Assembly: GCA_023228145.1 (NCBI GenBank)
Contig: JALOBU010000006.1
Location: 62,001 to 126,000, forward strand
Origin: Bacteroidales bacterium
GTDB taxonomy: Bacteria > Bacteroidota > Bacteroidia > Bacteroidales > CAIWKO01
Length of the DNA stretch: 64,000 nt
Direction of reading: 5' to 3'
Below, piece by piece: positions 28,314-36,700 of this stretch. Position 1 is the stretch's first letter, and each line of letters starts with the position of its first letter. The notes under the pieces are model-generated. The model did no database searches, was not told where the DNA came from, and saw only the letters and a list, made by a program, of their open reading frames with translations. The position numbers and the translations under genes were made by a program.

Positions 28314-30494
28314 TTATTTTTGGGTTTCTTTAATGATTTTGCCGTTTGCTTTTTTCAGTATTTTTCCGCCTTTATTAATTATTTCTACGCCTTCTTTTAT
28401 AAAAAGACAGGCATTTTTTTTTAGTATGATTTGCGCTTTATTATTAAGAGTGAGTTTGCTATTGGCTTCTAAAATCATGGTGCTTCCATTGTCAATGACC
28501 AATTTCGATTTTGGTTGTAAAATGATTTCGCTTCCTGTTTTGGCAACGAAATTAGTAGTAGGGGAGAAGTACCCGCTGATGCTGTCGCGAAACAACTGAT
28601 TGGGCGTATAATTCTGGTCTAATAAAATAGTTTTTCCGCCTTGCAATATCAGCTTTTCATGAAGGATAATTTTTCCCGTCCATCGGGTGTTGTTTTTAAC
28701 TTCGTAATCGTCCCAGCCGATATCCACTTTGAAGGTTCCATTATTAAGGTCTTGCATTTTTATGTACAATCCGCTGAGATAAATACTTCTTGTATTGGGA
28801 AGTGATGTTTTATTGAATTTTTTTGACCCCTGATTTACATAATATGTTACTGTATTGACAGGTGCGGGGTTAGTTCCAATATCCATCACAGCCCCATCGG
28901 TAAAGGCATCCAGGTTGTCGCCGAGGTAGGGCAGATTATCGTATCGTTTTCCTTTACGATAAACAATAGCGGGAAATTCAAACCTGCCGCGGTCGCTGAT
29001 GCTTTTAAGATTTCCTTCTGTATCAAAAAAATGTGTTTGCTGGTCCACATAACCCGAAAGCGGGTTGGGTTTGTTGCAGGATTCTGAATGATACACCGAC
29101 TTCCATGCTACGCAAAATACCGTATCTGTAAGCGAAATGAGTTCCATATCCCAATTGCCTTTGGCGTTTACAACCCTGAGGTTGTCAGTTTCATTAAGCG
29201 GAAAAACTTCTTCATATTTATTACCCTCGATAATATCCCTGCCTACCTGAATATAGGAGTATATACCCGGTGTTCCTGCGTCTCTGCATTCGGCAGAGTT
29301 TGAAAACTGCAGAAAATCTAATTTTCCGTTTTTCCCTACCTGGTGGTTTTCGAGCCACAGGTATTGATTTGATGCATTTTCATCCACATAAGGAAGTTGT
29401 ATCCGGATGGCGTCACCTGTGCTGACAAAGTCGCGCAGGATAAATGTTTGTCTGCCTGATGCTTTGTTGATGTCTGAATTTTTTCCACTGGCAGCAATGG
29501 CAAATTGGTCGGGATTGTTGATGCTGTCAAACCATCCCAGCCGCCAGCGTTCGTATGCGTTACAACTTATCAGGCTGGAGCTGTAGCCGCCGATGATACC
29601 CCAGCCGCCCTGAATGCCTATGAAAGTACAAGCCGAGTAAGTCCCGTAATGATTTCCTCCTGAAGCATGAAACCCGTTGCCGCCCAGCAGGGCGTGAGAA
29701 AACTCATGAATGAGTATGGATTTTCCTGGTATTGAAAACTCAGACATTCCAAGGTTTTGGCACGAAAGCATTCCGTGTTCGTAGTAAACGCTGTTATAAA
29801 ATTTTAACATATTGGATTTGCCGGCGCTCATAAAAAAGTTTCCTTCACCGGGGTTGTGTTGACCGTAATTATAGAGCTGCTTACTTCCTTCGTAAGTTCT
29901 GCCGCTGTTTCTGAGGATTACCTGAATAAAATCAATCTTTCCGTTGGGCGTTGTACTTTTTTTTAAGCCTGATTTTCCGCGTTCAAAAAAGTCGTAGTCG
30001 GATATCGAATCGTGGCCGAACACCGTCCTTACGCCTCCCTTCTGGTTAATTAGGTTTATAGAAGCTTTTATCAGGTCATTATATGTAAAGTCTTTGCCGG
30101 GTTTATCTGGTGTGATAGCCGATTGAGCAATGTTCACTATAATAAAATCTCCCAGATAGATAAAGTTACCCAGGCTCGATTCGTAGAAATATTTTGTGAC
30201 CCAGCCTGTGGGTTTGTGGTTGTGTAAGTCGCTGTTCATAAAACCCGAAAGCATAGCGGTGGGGACATTATCGTTGATGCTGTTTGCTTTTCCGGCTTGC
30301 CAGGGGTGGGTCTTGTCGTTGTACAGCGGGTCACGTTCAGGTGTTTGGTCGTAAACGATATTGATAAGGATGTTCAGGGCACGCATTTTTATTTTTGCAG
30401 GAATGCTGTTACCGTTACGACTCGAATATTTGAACTGGGCTAAAGATAGAAGCGGCAAGGTGATGAATAATAGGATGAAAAAATTTTTTTTCAT
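28314..30494 (-). CDS. Secreted zinc metalloprotease-like protein (HEFSH)
   Basis: A 726-residue exported protein. The ATG at 30494 gives a clean signal peptide (MKKNFFILLFITLPLLSLAQ); an in-frame ATG ten codons upstream would overlap the promoter box. The zinc motif ILIHEFSHALLGG lies near 260 and suggests an M6-like or related gluzincin/metzincin peptidase, although no full M6 context is certain. The C-terminal 120 residues form a parallel-strand repeat (SEIILQPKSKLVIDNGSTM and similar rungs), a beta-solenoid look. No T9SS sorting domain is seen. It lies downstream of rnpB and is probably cotranscribed with the J-domain gene. Confidence 0.72.
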   Translation of the reverse strand: MKKNFFILLFITLPLLSLAQFKYSSRNGNSIPAKIKMRALNILINIVYDQTPERDPLYNDKTHPWQAGKANSINDNVPTAMLSGFMNSDLHNHKPTGWVTKYFYESSLGNFIYLGDFIIVNIAQSAITPDKPGKDFTYNDLIKASINLINQKGGVRTVFGHDSISDYDFFERGKSGLKKSTTPNGKIDFIQVILRNSGRTYEGSKQLYNYGQHNPGEGNFFMSAGKSNMLKFYNSVYYEHGMLSCQNLGMSEFSIPGKSILIHEFSHALLGGNGFHASGGNHYGTYSACTFIGIQGGWGIIGGYSSSLISCNAYERWRLGWFDSINNPDQFAIAASGKNSDINKASGRQTFILRDFVSTGDAIRIQLPYVDENASNQYLWLENHQVGKNGKLDFLQFSNSAECRDAGTPGIYSYIQVGRDIIEGNKYEEVFPLNETDNLRVVNAKGNWDMELISLTDTVFCVAWKSVYHSESCNKPNPLSGYVDQQTHFFDTEGNLKSISDRGRFEFPAIVYRKGKRYDNLPYLGDNLDAFTDGAVMDIGTNPAPVNTVTYYVNQGSKKFNKTSLPNTRSIYLSGLYIKMQDLNNGTFKVDIGWDDYEVKNNTRWTGKIILHEKLILQGGKTILLDQNYTPNQLFRDSISGYFSPTTNFVAKTGSEIILQPKSKLVIDNGSTMILEANSKLTLNNKAQIILKKNACLFIKEGVEIINKGGKILKKANGKIIKETQK

Positions 30495-30521
30495 AAATGA
30501 AAAGGCTTGCTGTTTCATTAT

Positions 30522-30529
30522 CAAAAATA
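30522..30529 (-). promoter_or_regulatory. -7 box (TATTTTTG) for the metalloprotease gene
   Basis: A perfect minus-strand TAnnTTTG 27 nt before the ATG at 30494. It overlaps the alternative upstream ATG, supporting 30494 as the start. Confidence 0.45.
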
Positions 30530-30556
30530 ACTAAAAATGCGGAGTCTGCAAAAAAT

Positions 30557-30927
30557 AAAGCAGCAGTTCCGTAAGCCGGGTTCTGTTTTAGCCTGTCATT
30601 TATCTGGCTGCGCAGTTACCTGAACAATCTAACGGCCTACCCTCCGGAATCGGGCGGGCAGCCCTCTGTCTCCGGTTTATTTGGCCTTTCAACCCATAAG
30701 GTTTGCCCGTGTGCTATGTTGCCATAGCAAGCCGTGAGCTCTTACCTCACGTTTTCACCCTTACCTAAATACCGAAGTATCCTGGCGGTTATTTTCTGTG
30801 GCACTGTCTGTCTTCCGGTTGCCCGGAATCCTTCCCGTTAGGAAGTATGGCGCCCTTTGTTGCCCGGACTTTCCTCCCCCCCGACAGGCAAATCTGTCGG
30901 GACAGCGACAAGCCGAACTGTTGCTTT
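30557..30927 (-). ncRNA. rnpB: RNase P RNA (bacterial class A)
   Basis: Catalytic RNA of RNase P, which trims tRNA 5' leaders. On the minus strand it contains the conserved GAGGAAAGTCCGGGC near the 5' end, the central GTGCCACAGAAAATAACCGC, GGTAAGAGCTCACG, and near the 3' end ACAGAACCCGGCTTA. The ends pair as helix P1 (AAGCAACAGTTC with GAACTGCTGCTT, one mismatch). A strong hairpin with CCCGACAG/CTGTCGGG arms fits P3. Length is about 371 nt; ends are set by P1 and by the promoter 8 nt upstream. Confidence 0.95.
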
Positions 30928-30934
30928 ATCAATG

Positions 30935-30942
30935 CAAAATTA
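30935..30942 (-). promoter_or_regulatory. -7 box (TAATTTTG) for rnpB
   Basis: A perfect minus-strand TAnnTTTG ending 7 nt before the inferred 5' end of RNase P RNA, exactly the expected distance to the transcription start. Confidence 0.6.
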
Positions 30943-31041
30943 TGAAAAATAACTGATATGAAGCGTGTATATTAGTATGTGAATTAACCAACTGATTATT
31001 TTCCAAAAAATAGCTACTTTCGCACTACAATAATTTCATGG

Positions 31042-32247
31042 ATGGCATCAGAAAAAGTTTATATAAAAGGCATGGGGATGATATCTGCCATTGGTTTTAA
31101 TGTGCAGGAAGCCCTGCATTCGCTCCGTGAATTGAAATACGGAGTGGGGCCAATAACCCATTTGGATACGGTTTATAAAGGAACTATCCCTGTGGCGGAG
31201 GTAAAAAAAACCAATGAAGAACTGAAGAACTTTCTTTGTATTGACACAGATACTGTTATTTCCAGGACATGCCTTCTTGGAATGTGTGCTGCATCAGAAG
31301 CTGTTAATTCGGCAGGCATTGATACCGGCAAATTCCGTTGCGGGATTGTTTCCGCTACCTCTGTAGGAGGTATGGACCTCAGTGAGATTTTTTATGATGA
31401 GTTTTACAACGACCACAGCAAAGGCGATAACAGGTATGTGAAAAGCCATGACTGTGCCGACAGCACCATGCGTATTGCCCTATTTCTCGGTATAAAAGAC
31501 TTTCAGGCTACCATCAGCACGGCGTGTTCTTCGTCAGCCAATGCCATCATGTATGCTTCCCGGCTGATAAAGAATAATATCCTTGATATAGCAATTGCCG
31601 GAGGCACCGATTCGCTGACAAGGTTTACTGTCAACGGCTTTAACACCCTGATGATACTTGACAAAAATCATTGCCGCCCGTTTGATGCAGGTCGTGCGGG
31701 CTTGAATATCGGCGAAGGCGCTGGTTATGTGGTACTTGTCTCTGAAAAAGTATTAAACGAAACACAGAAAGAAGCTTTTGCCGAAGTGAAAGGTTATGGC
31801 AATGCGAACGATGCTTATCATCAGACCGCTTCTTCTCCCGACGGACAGGGAGCTTTTCTGGCGATGAGCAAAGCTATGTCGATGAGCGGCCTGCAACCCT
31901 ACGAAATTGATTACATCAATGTTCACGGGACAGGAACAGGGAACAACGACCTTTCGGAAGGCATTGCCATGAAGCGCATTTTTGGAGACCACGTGCCGCT
32001 GTTCAGTTCTACGAAACCTTTTACAGGGCATACCCTTGGAGCTGCAGGGGGAATAGAAGCTATCATATCCATTCTTGCAATAAAGAATAAATTGGTTTTT
32101 CCAAACCTCAACTTTAAGGAGCCTATTCCCGAGCTGAATATTTCGCCTGTTACCCGTTTAACGGAAAATGTTAAAGTTACTAATGTTTTATCCAATTCTT
32201 TTGGTTTTGGAGGCAACAACTCATCCCTGATTTTATCCGAAGTGTAA
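31042..32247 (+). CDS. Beta-ketoacyl-[ACP] synthase, FabF/KS type
   Basis: A 401-residue condensing enzyme. The Cys-His-His triad is intact: STACSSSANAI (Cys near 162), NVHGTGTGNNDLSE (His near 295) and FTGHTLGAAGG (His near 330). It is the first gene of a five-gene run on the plus strand with gaps of 26 bp or less. The next gene is a catalytically dead homologue, as in the KS/chain-length-factor pairs of aryl-polyene, flexirubin and type II PKS systems. That pairing makes a specialised polyene or polyketide role more likely than housekeeping FabF, but this is inference. Confidence 0.88.
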   Translation: MASEKVYIKGMGMISAIGFNVQEALHSLRELKYGVGPITHLDTVYKGTIPVAEVKKTNEELKNFLCIDTDTVISRTCLLGMCAASEAVNSAGIDTGKFRCGIVSATSVGGMDLSEIFYDEFYNDHSKGDNRYVKSHDCADSTMRIALFLGIKDFQATISTACSSSANAIMYASRLIKNNILDIAIAGGTDSLTRFTVNGFNTLMILDKNHCRPFDAGRAGLNIGEGAGYVVLVSEKVLNETQKEAFAEVKGYGNANDAYHQTASSPDGQGAFLAMSKAMSMSGLQPYEIDYINVHGTGTGNNDLSEGIAMKRIFGDHVPLFSSTKPFTGHTLGAAGGIEAIISILAIKNKLVFPNLNFKEPIPELNISPVTRLTENVKVTNVLSNSFGFGGNNSSLILSEV

Positions 32248-32273
32248 TAAATGGACAAACTTCAAACTCTCTT

Positions 32274-33335
32274 ATGAAAGCATATATAAAATCATTTTCG
32301 TTAATAAGCCCTTCACCCTCGTTTGAAGAAGTGTTGCAAGTATCAGCACAGATTGAATATAATTCCCAATACCTGACCTGTATTGAACCGAATTATAAAT
32401 CTTACATCAACCCTACTTTGATACGCCGCATGAGCCGGGTTGTTAAGATGGGAGTAACAGTGGCGTTGCGATGCCTGAAAGATGCCGGTATCGAGAACCC
32501 CGATGCGATTATAGCAGGCACAGGCCTGGGTTGCATTGAAGACACTGAAAAATTCCTGAATGAAATCATCATCAACAAAGAACAATTTCTACCTCCTACA
32601 TCATTCATACAATCCACACACAATACCATAGCTGGGCAGATTGCACTTCTGCTGAAATGCAACAGTTATAACTACGCTTATGTTCATCGAAACTTTTCGT
32701 TTGAAAATGCCCTTCTGGATGCCCTGATGATGTTACATGAAGAAGAAAATAAGAATATACTTCTTGGTGGTGTGGATGAAATTACGGCAGTTTCTTACGA
32801 AATAATGAAGCGTTTGGGGATTTATAAAAGCGTTGAAGGGCTGACAACAAATGTTTTTATAAACCCCACAGAAGGAAGTATAGCTGGAGAGGGGGCATCT
32901 TGTTTGTTGCTATCCGACAAGAAAGAAAATGCTATTGCTCTTATAAATGGAGTAAAAACATTTGTTAATCCTGAAACTTCAGAAGAAATAAATAAACAGA
33001 TTAATGAGTTTCTAAAATCTCACGAATTAACGCCAGAAGATATTGACAATATTATTATGGGATACAACAGTGATAGCCGTTACGATGTAATTTATAATAG
33101 TGTAGAAAAGGAATTGTTTCCCAACAAAAACATTTTGTATTATAAACATCTCTGCGGTGATTATTTTACATCTTCGGCATTTGCAGTCTGCATGGCAGCT
33201 TATATACTAAAAATAAAACAAATTTCTCCTGCCATAATATTTAAAAAGGGAAATGAAGCTGTTCCCAAACACATTTTAATTTATAATCAGTTTTCCGGAC
33301 AAGAGCATTCATTAATTTTATTATCAGGATGCTGA
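32274..33335 (+). CDS. Ketoacyl-synthase-like protein without active site (chain-length-factor-like)
   Basis: A 353-residue protein with the thiolase-fold layout of a ketoacyl synthase but none of the catalytic triad. The nucleophile elbow reads YVHRNFSFENALLDA (near 132) with no Cys; the HGTGT position reads IIMGYNSDSRYD; the GHTxGAAG position reads LCGDYFTSSAF. Glycine-rich segments GTGLGCIED and SIAGEGASCLLL show the homology. In type II systems such a partner sets chain length with an active KS, here the upstream gene 26 bp away. The stop overlaps the next ATG by 7 bases. Confidence 0.78.
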   Translation: MKAYIKSFSLISPSPSFEEVLQVSAQIEYNSQYLTCIEPNYKSYINPTLIRRMSRVVKMGVTVALRCLKDAGIENPDAIIAGTGLGCIEDTEKFLNEIIINKEQFLPPTSFIQSTHNTIAGQIALLLKCNSYNYAYVHRNFSFENALLDALMMLHEEENKNILLGGVDEITAVSYEIMKRLGIYKSVEGLTTNVFINPTEGSIAGEGASCLLLSDKKENAIALINGVKTFVNPETSEEINKQINEFLKSHELTPEDIDNIIMGYNSDSRYDVIYNSVEKELFPNKNILYYKHLCGDYFTSSAFAVCMAAYILKIKQISPAIIFKKGNEAVPKHILIYNQFSGQEHSLILLSGC

Positions 33336-34084
33336 AATACAGAACATTCACTATTATTTTTATTGTCAGCATTGTCAGCATTGCAATGCTTTTCCTTTAC
33401 TCTGGTATCTCTCCTTGGTGGTTTTTTGTGGCAGCTTTATTGTATTTGTTTTTTTTGGTGGTCGGTTCTTCATTTATTAAGATGTCATTTTTCATTGAAG
33501 CATTATGCCGCTTTCAAAGCCGGGACAAGATAATTCTTTCTTTTGATGACGGCCCGGATGAAACTAACACCCCAAGGATACTGGAAGTATTGAAAAAACA
33601 TGATGCAAAGGCTATATTTTTTTTAATCGGAAGCAATGCCGAACAACACCCAGAACTTGTAAAAAGAATATCTGCAGCCGGGCATAATATAGGCAACCAT
33701 TCATATCAGCATAATTTTTTATACGACCTCAAGACATCTCAGGCTATCGAAAAAGACATAACAAAATGTAATGAAATAATTAAGGGCATAACAGGCAAAG
33801 AATCGGAATTTTTCAGGCCACCTTATGGAGTTACAAACCCTGCAATAAAAAAAGCACTCAGCAGAATTAAGTTGATTCCTGTTGGTTGGAGTCTGCGTAC
33901 TTTTGATACCGTTACAAAAAACAAAAACAAGCTTTTCAGAAAATTACAAAAAGTTAAACCGGGATATATCATACTTTTTCATGACAGAGTGAATGATATT
34001 GAAATGATTCTGGATGATTTTCTGTTATTTTGCAAAGAAAAAAAACTCATAACTGTATTACCCGAAGAAGTGCTAAAGAAGTAA
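33329..34084 (+). CDS. Polysaccharide deacetylase (NodB) family protein
   Basis: A 251-residue membrane-anchored hydrolase. Two N-terminal hydrophobic segments (about 5-25 and 29-50) precede a NodB domain: ILSFDDGPD (about 69-77), the GNHSYQHN metal motif (H-x3-H, about 124-130), FFRPPYG (about 161-167) and ILFHDR near 215. The family removes acyl groups from N-acetyl sugars in the cell envelope. It overlaps the synthase-like gene by 7 bases, and the next gene starts 4 bp after its stop, so it belongs to the same operon. Its link to the polyene-like genes is known from context only; the substrate may not be a polysaccharide. Confidence 0.87.
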   Translation: MLKYRTFTIIFIVSIVSIAMLFLYSGISPWWFFVAALLYLFFLVVGSSFIKMSFFIEALCRFQSRDKIILSFDDGPDETNTPRILEVLKKHDAKAIFFLIGSNAEQHPELVKRISAAGHNIGNHSYQHNFLYDLKTSQAIEKDITKCNEIIKGITGKESEFFRPPYGVTNPAIKKALSRIKLIPVGWSLRTFDTVTKNKNKLFRKLQKVKPGYIILFHDRVNDIEMILDDFLLFCKEKKLITVLPEEVLKK

Positions 34085-34088
34085 AAGG

Positions 34089-34739
34089 ATGAAAAAAATA
34101 TTTTATATTCTGTTGTTGATTGTTACTGTCCCTATTGGCACCCTGCATGCTTTACCTCCAGATACAACATTTCGCGTGTTGAAAGATACATCTGTCCTGA
34201 AGCGTAAAATAAGTGAATATACTGCAAGCCTGCAAAGTCTTGAAAGCAATTTTGTGCAGCATAGGTATATATCTGTATTAACCGTTCCCGTAGAGTCTAA
34301 AGGATATTTCTGTTATAAAAATGATGCGATGATACGCTGGGAATACATTGAACCGTTCAAATACCTGATGATAATTAATAACGAAACGGTATATGTCAGC
34401 GATGAGGGTAAAAATACTGCCTTCAATATGTCGGGAAACACCGGCTTTGGCAGAATTGCAAATTTATTTGACAAAATGTTCAAAGGAAATGTAATGGATG
34501 ATAAAAAGGATTTTTCGTGTGGGTATTTCGAAAATGACTTGTATTATAAAATGGTACTGAATCCAAAAAATAAAAACATTAAAAACTTTTTTATTGAAAT
34601 TCACCTATATTTTGAAAAATCATTATTTTCGGTGGAAAGAATTATTATGAAAGAGCAATCGGGCGATATAACCGATATCATTTTCCATGACAGAAAGCTT
34701 AACGGAAATGTGCCTGACGATAAATTTATCATAAAATAG
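34089..34739 (+). CDS. LolA-family outer membrane lipoprotein carrier-like protein
   Basis: A 216-residue periplasmic protein with a signal peptide (residues 1-21, ending LHA). The SLESNFVQHRYISVL segment (about 50-64), SKGYFCYKNDAMIRWEYIEP (about 75-94) and the strand-rich remainder match the LolA fold. LolA-type carriers are regular members of aryl-polyene and flexirubin clusters, where they are thought to carry the lipid to the outer membrane. It lies 4 bp after the deacetylase and 4 bp before the dehydratase-like gene. It need not serve lipoproteins. Confidence 0.82.
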   Translation: MKKIFYILLLIVTVPIGTLHALPPDTTFRVLKDTSVLKRKISEYTASLQSLESNFVQHRYISVLTVPVESKGYFCYKNDAMIRWEYIEPFKYLMIINNETVYVSDEGKNTAFNMSGNTGFGRIANLFDKMFKGNVMDDKKDFSCGYFENDLYYKMVLNPKNKNIKNFFIEIHLYFEKSLFSVERIIMKEQSGDITDIIFHDRKLNGNVPDDKFIIK

Positions 34740-34743
34740 TTTT

Positions 34744-35121
34744 ATGCTGAAAGATACTTTTTTTAAGATATTGGAATTTTCAAATGAAGGAAACAAGGAT
34801 GTGTTCAAAGTTGAGATAAACCAACAACATAAAATTTTTGAAGGGCACTTCCCCGGAAATCCTGTTGTTCCGGGAGTTTGCCTTTTTCAAATGGTAAAAG
34901 AATGTATTGAAGTTAAAGAGGCAAAGAAACTTCAGCTTTCAAAAGCGAAAGAGATTAAATTTCTAAGCATAGTTAACCCGCAATTAAATAATGTTTTGCA
35001 TATTGAAATCATTCCCGGAATGGAAGAAGATGGTTTGTTGCCATATAATATCGTTGTTTACGACGGTACAAATGTATGTTTGAAAATGAAATCTGCTTTT
35101 GCAGTGAGCAGTTATCAGTGA
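34744..35121 (+). CDS. FabZ/hotdog-type 3-hydroxyacyl-ACP dehydratase-like protein
   Basis: A 125-residue hotdog-fold protein. The dehydratase loop FEGHFPGNPVVPG holds the catalytic His (His35), but the partner Glu of FabZ is replaced by Gln (LFQMVKEC, Gln49), so dehydration may be weak or the reaction different. The last residues (SSYQ) and the stop are encoded by a 14-bp tandem repeat, so the C-terminus has been altered. It closes the operon that starts at 31042. It could act on 3-hydroxyacyl-ACP intermediates of that pathway; this is inference. Confidence 0.8.
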   Translation: MLKDTFFKILEFSNEGNKDVFKVEINQQHKIFEGHFPGNPVVPGVCLFQMVKECIEVKEAKKLQLSKAKEIKFLSIVNPQLNNVLHIEIIPGMEEDGLLPYNIVVYDGTNVCLKMKSAFAVSSYQ

Positions 35122-35172
35122 GCAGTTATCAGTAAACAGTTATCAGTGTACACTTATAGGTAATCAGTTATC
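35103..35172 (+). repeat. 14-bp tandem repeat, five copies
   Basis: Five consecutive 14-mers of the type AGTGAGCAGTTATC (35103, 35117, 35131, 35145, 35159); the first two are identical and the fourth is the most diverged. The first copy encodes the last residues of the dehydratase-like protein, and its stop TGA is in the second copy. No spacers, so not a CRISPR array. Confidence 0.85.
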
Positions 35173-35219
35173 ATTTTCATAATTTTCCAGTGACTAATTT
35201 AACTTTAAATAATAGAAAA

Positions 35220-36017
35220 ATGACGGAACTATTGCAGATGGCTGTTTCGACCGCAGTTGATGCAGGAAAAGAAATAATGAAAATATACCATGACAGGGTG
35301 AGGATAAGTATTAAAAGAAATTTAACTCCTGTTACCAATGCCGACAAGGCGGCGAACAGGCTTATCATTGAAAGATTAGCCGTATCAGAAACACCCGTAA
35401 TTTCTGAAGAAGCATCGATAATACCTTATACCGAGCGCAAACAATGGCCATTATGCTGGTTGGTTGACCCGCTGGACGGAACTAAGGAGTTTATTACTAA
35501 GAGTAAGGATTTTACAGTGAATATTGCTTTGATTAGAAAAAACATTCCCGTGCTTGGTGTCATTTATGCACCAGCCTATGAAACACTTTTTTTTGCAGGG
35601 GAGAATATTGGCTCATTCAAAATCAGCAATGTTTCAGAGATAGTGTCTGTAAATAATGATATTAGCGCCATGATGGTTAAAGCTACAAAGTTGCCATGCA
35701 CCCGAACTGAAACTTATACTTACATTGTTAGTAAGTCACATATTAATACAAGGACACGCAAATACCTGAAAAACGATACACGCCCAAAGCAATTTCTAAG
35801 CAAGGGCAGCTCATTAAAATTATGCGCTCTTGCCGAAGGCAGTGCCGATGAATACCCGCGTTTCGGGCGTACCATGGAATGGGATACTGCCGCCGGTGAT
35901 GCCATATTGCAAAACGCCGGAGGAAAAATTGTCAGTGCGGCAGGAGGGGAGGCATTGAAATACAACAAAGCCGACCTCGCAAACCCCGAATTTATTGCGT
36001 ACCGTTTATCCAGTTGA
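35220..36017 (+). CDS. cysQ: 3'(2'),5'-bisphosphate nucleotidase CysQ
   Basis: A 265-residue inositol-monophosphatase-family enzyme that clears 3'-phosphoadenosine 5'-phosphate during sulfate assimilation. Metal motifs are VISEEASI (about 60), WLVDPLDGTKEF (about 80-91) and MEWDTAAGDAILQNAGG (about 220). The DGTKEF variant is typical of CysQ rather than SuhB. ATG at 35220 is chosen over an in-frame GTG ten codons upstream next to the tandem repeat. Its 3' end overlaps the convergent peroxidase gene by 26 bp. Confidence 0.9.
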   Translation: MTELLQMAVSTAVDAGKEIMKIYHDRVRISIKRNLTPVTNADKAANRLIIERLAVSETPVISEEASIIPYTERKQWPLCWLVDPLDGTKEFITKSKDFTVNIALIRKNIPVLGVIYAPAYETLFFAGENIGSFKISNVSEIVSVNNDISAMMVKATKLPCTRTETYTYIVSKSHINTRTRKYLKNDTRPKQFLSKGSSLKLCALAEGSADEYPRFGRTMEWDTAAGDAILQNAGGKIVSAAGGEALKYNKADLANPEFIAYRLSS

Positions 36018-36537
36018 CAATAGATTCAGAAAAAGGTTTTACTGATGATGCAAAGGTGTTGAACAATTTGCCATTCTTGTCAATAAGATATTTCTGAAAA
36101 TTCCACTTTACATTGGAATCCATCACGCCATTCAGTTTTTTGTCGGTAAGCCATTGATATACCGGGTCCATATTTTTTCCAGTAACGCTGACTTTTGACA
36201 TCATCTGGAAAGTAACGCCATAATTCCGTGAACAGAATTCTTTAATCTCCTCGTTATCCAATGGCTCCTGATTCATGAAATCGTTTGAGGGAAACCCAAG
36301 TATAACAAAGTTCCCGCTTCCATATTTTTTGTGTAGCTCCTCCAAGTCTTTATATTGTGGTGTATAACCACATTTTGAAGCGGTGTTAACAATCATCACT
36401 TTTTTTCCTTTCAGAATAGAAAAATCAAATTCATTTCCATCAAGAGTTTGTGCTTTAAGCATGTAAAAACCTGAACTGTTTTGTGCAAACATAATGTTAG
36501 CTGTCAATAAAGTAAATATTAAAGTAATTGTTCTCAT
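35992..36537 (-). CDS. Glutathione peroxidase family protein (Cys type), exported
   Basis: A 181-residue thioredoxin-fold peroxidase with a signal peptide (residues 1-19, ending MFAQ). The catalytic tetrad is present: Cys56 in NTASKCGYTP (cysteine, not selenocysteine), Gln90 in FMNQEP, and Trp145-Asn146 in KWNFQKY. A second cysteine near 102 (EEIKEFCSRN) could be the resolving residue of a thioredoxin-dependent cycle. It would reduce peroxides in the periplasm. Tail-to-tail overlap with cysQ. Confidence 0.9.
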   Translation of the reverse strand: MRTITLIFTLLTANIMFAQNSSGFYMLKAQTLDGNEFDFSILKGKKVMIVNTASKCGYTPQYKDLEELHKKYGSGNFVILGFPSNDFMNQEPLDNEEIKEFCSRNYGVTFQMMSKVSVTGKNMDPVYQWLTDKKLNGVMDSNVKWNFQKYLIDKNGKLFNTFASSVKPFSESIVNWINGTQ

Positions 36538-36671
36538 TGTTTTACTTTTTTTACATTTATCAAAAATTGAACCATTATTTAGAATTAATTTAAATAATTT
36601 TTTTAATTTAATTGTTAATAGAATTATTAAAAATTTTACTCATAACTTTCTGTTTTTTACGTTTATTTACT

Positions 36672-36679
36672 TAAATTTG
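36672..36679 (+). promoter_or_regulatory. -7 box (TAAATTTG) for the two secreted-protein genes
   Basis: A perfect TAnnTTTG 21 nt before the ATG at 36701, within the 163-bp very AT-rich divergent gap after the peroxidase gene. No clear -33 TTTG. Confidence 0.5.
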
Positions 36680-36700
36680 CTAGTTTATTAATAATATTTC

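Noticed and set aside
35103..35172. CRISPR-like array
   Set aside because: The 14-mers are contiguous without spacers and there are no cas genes.
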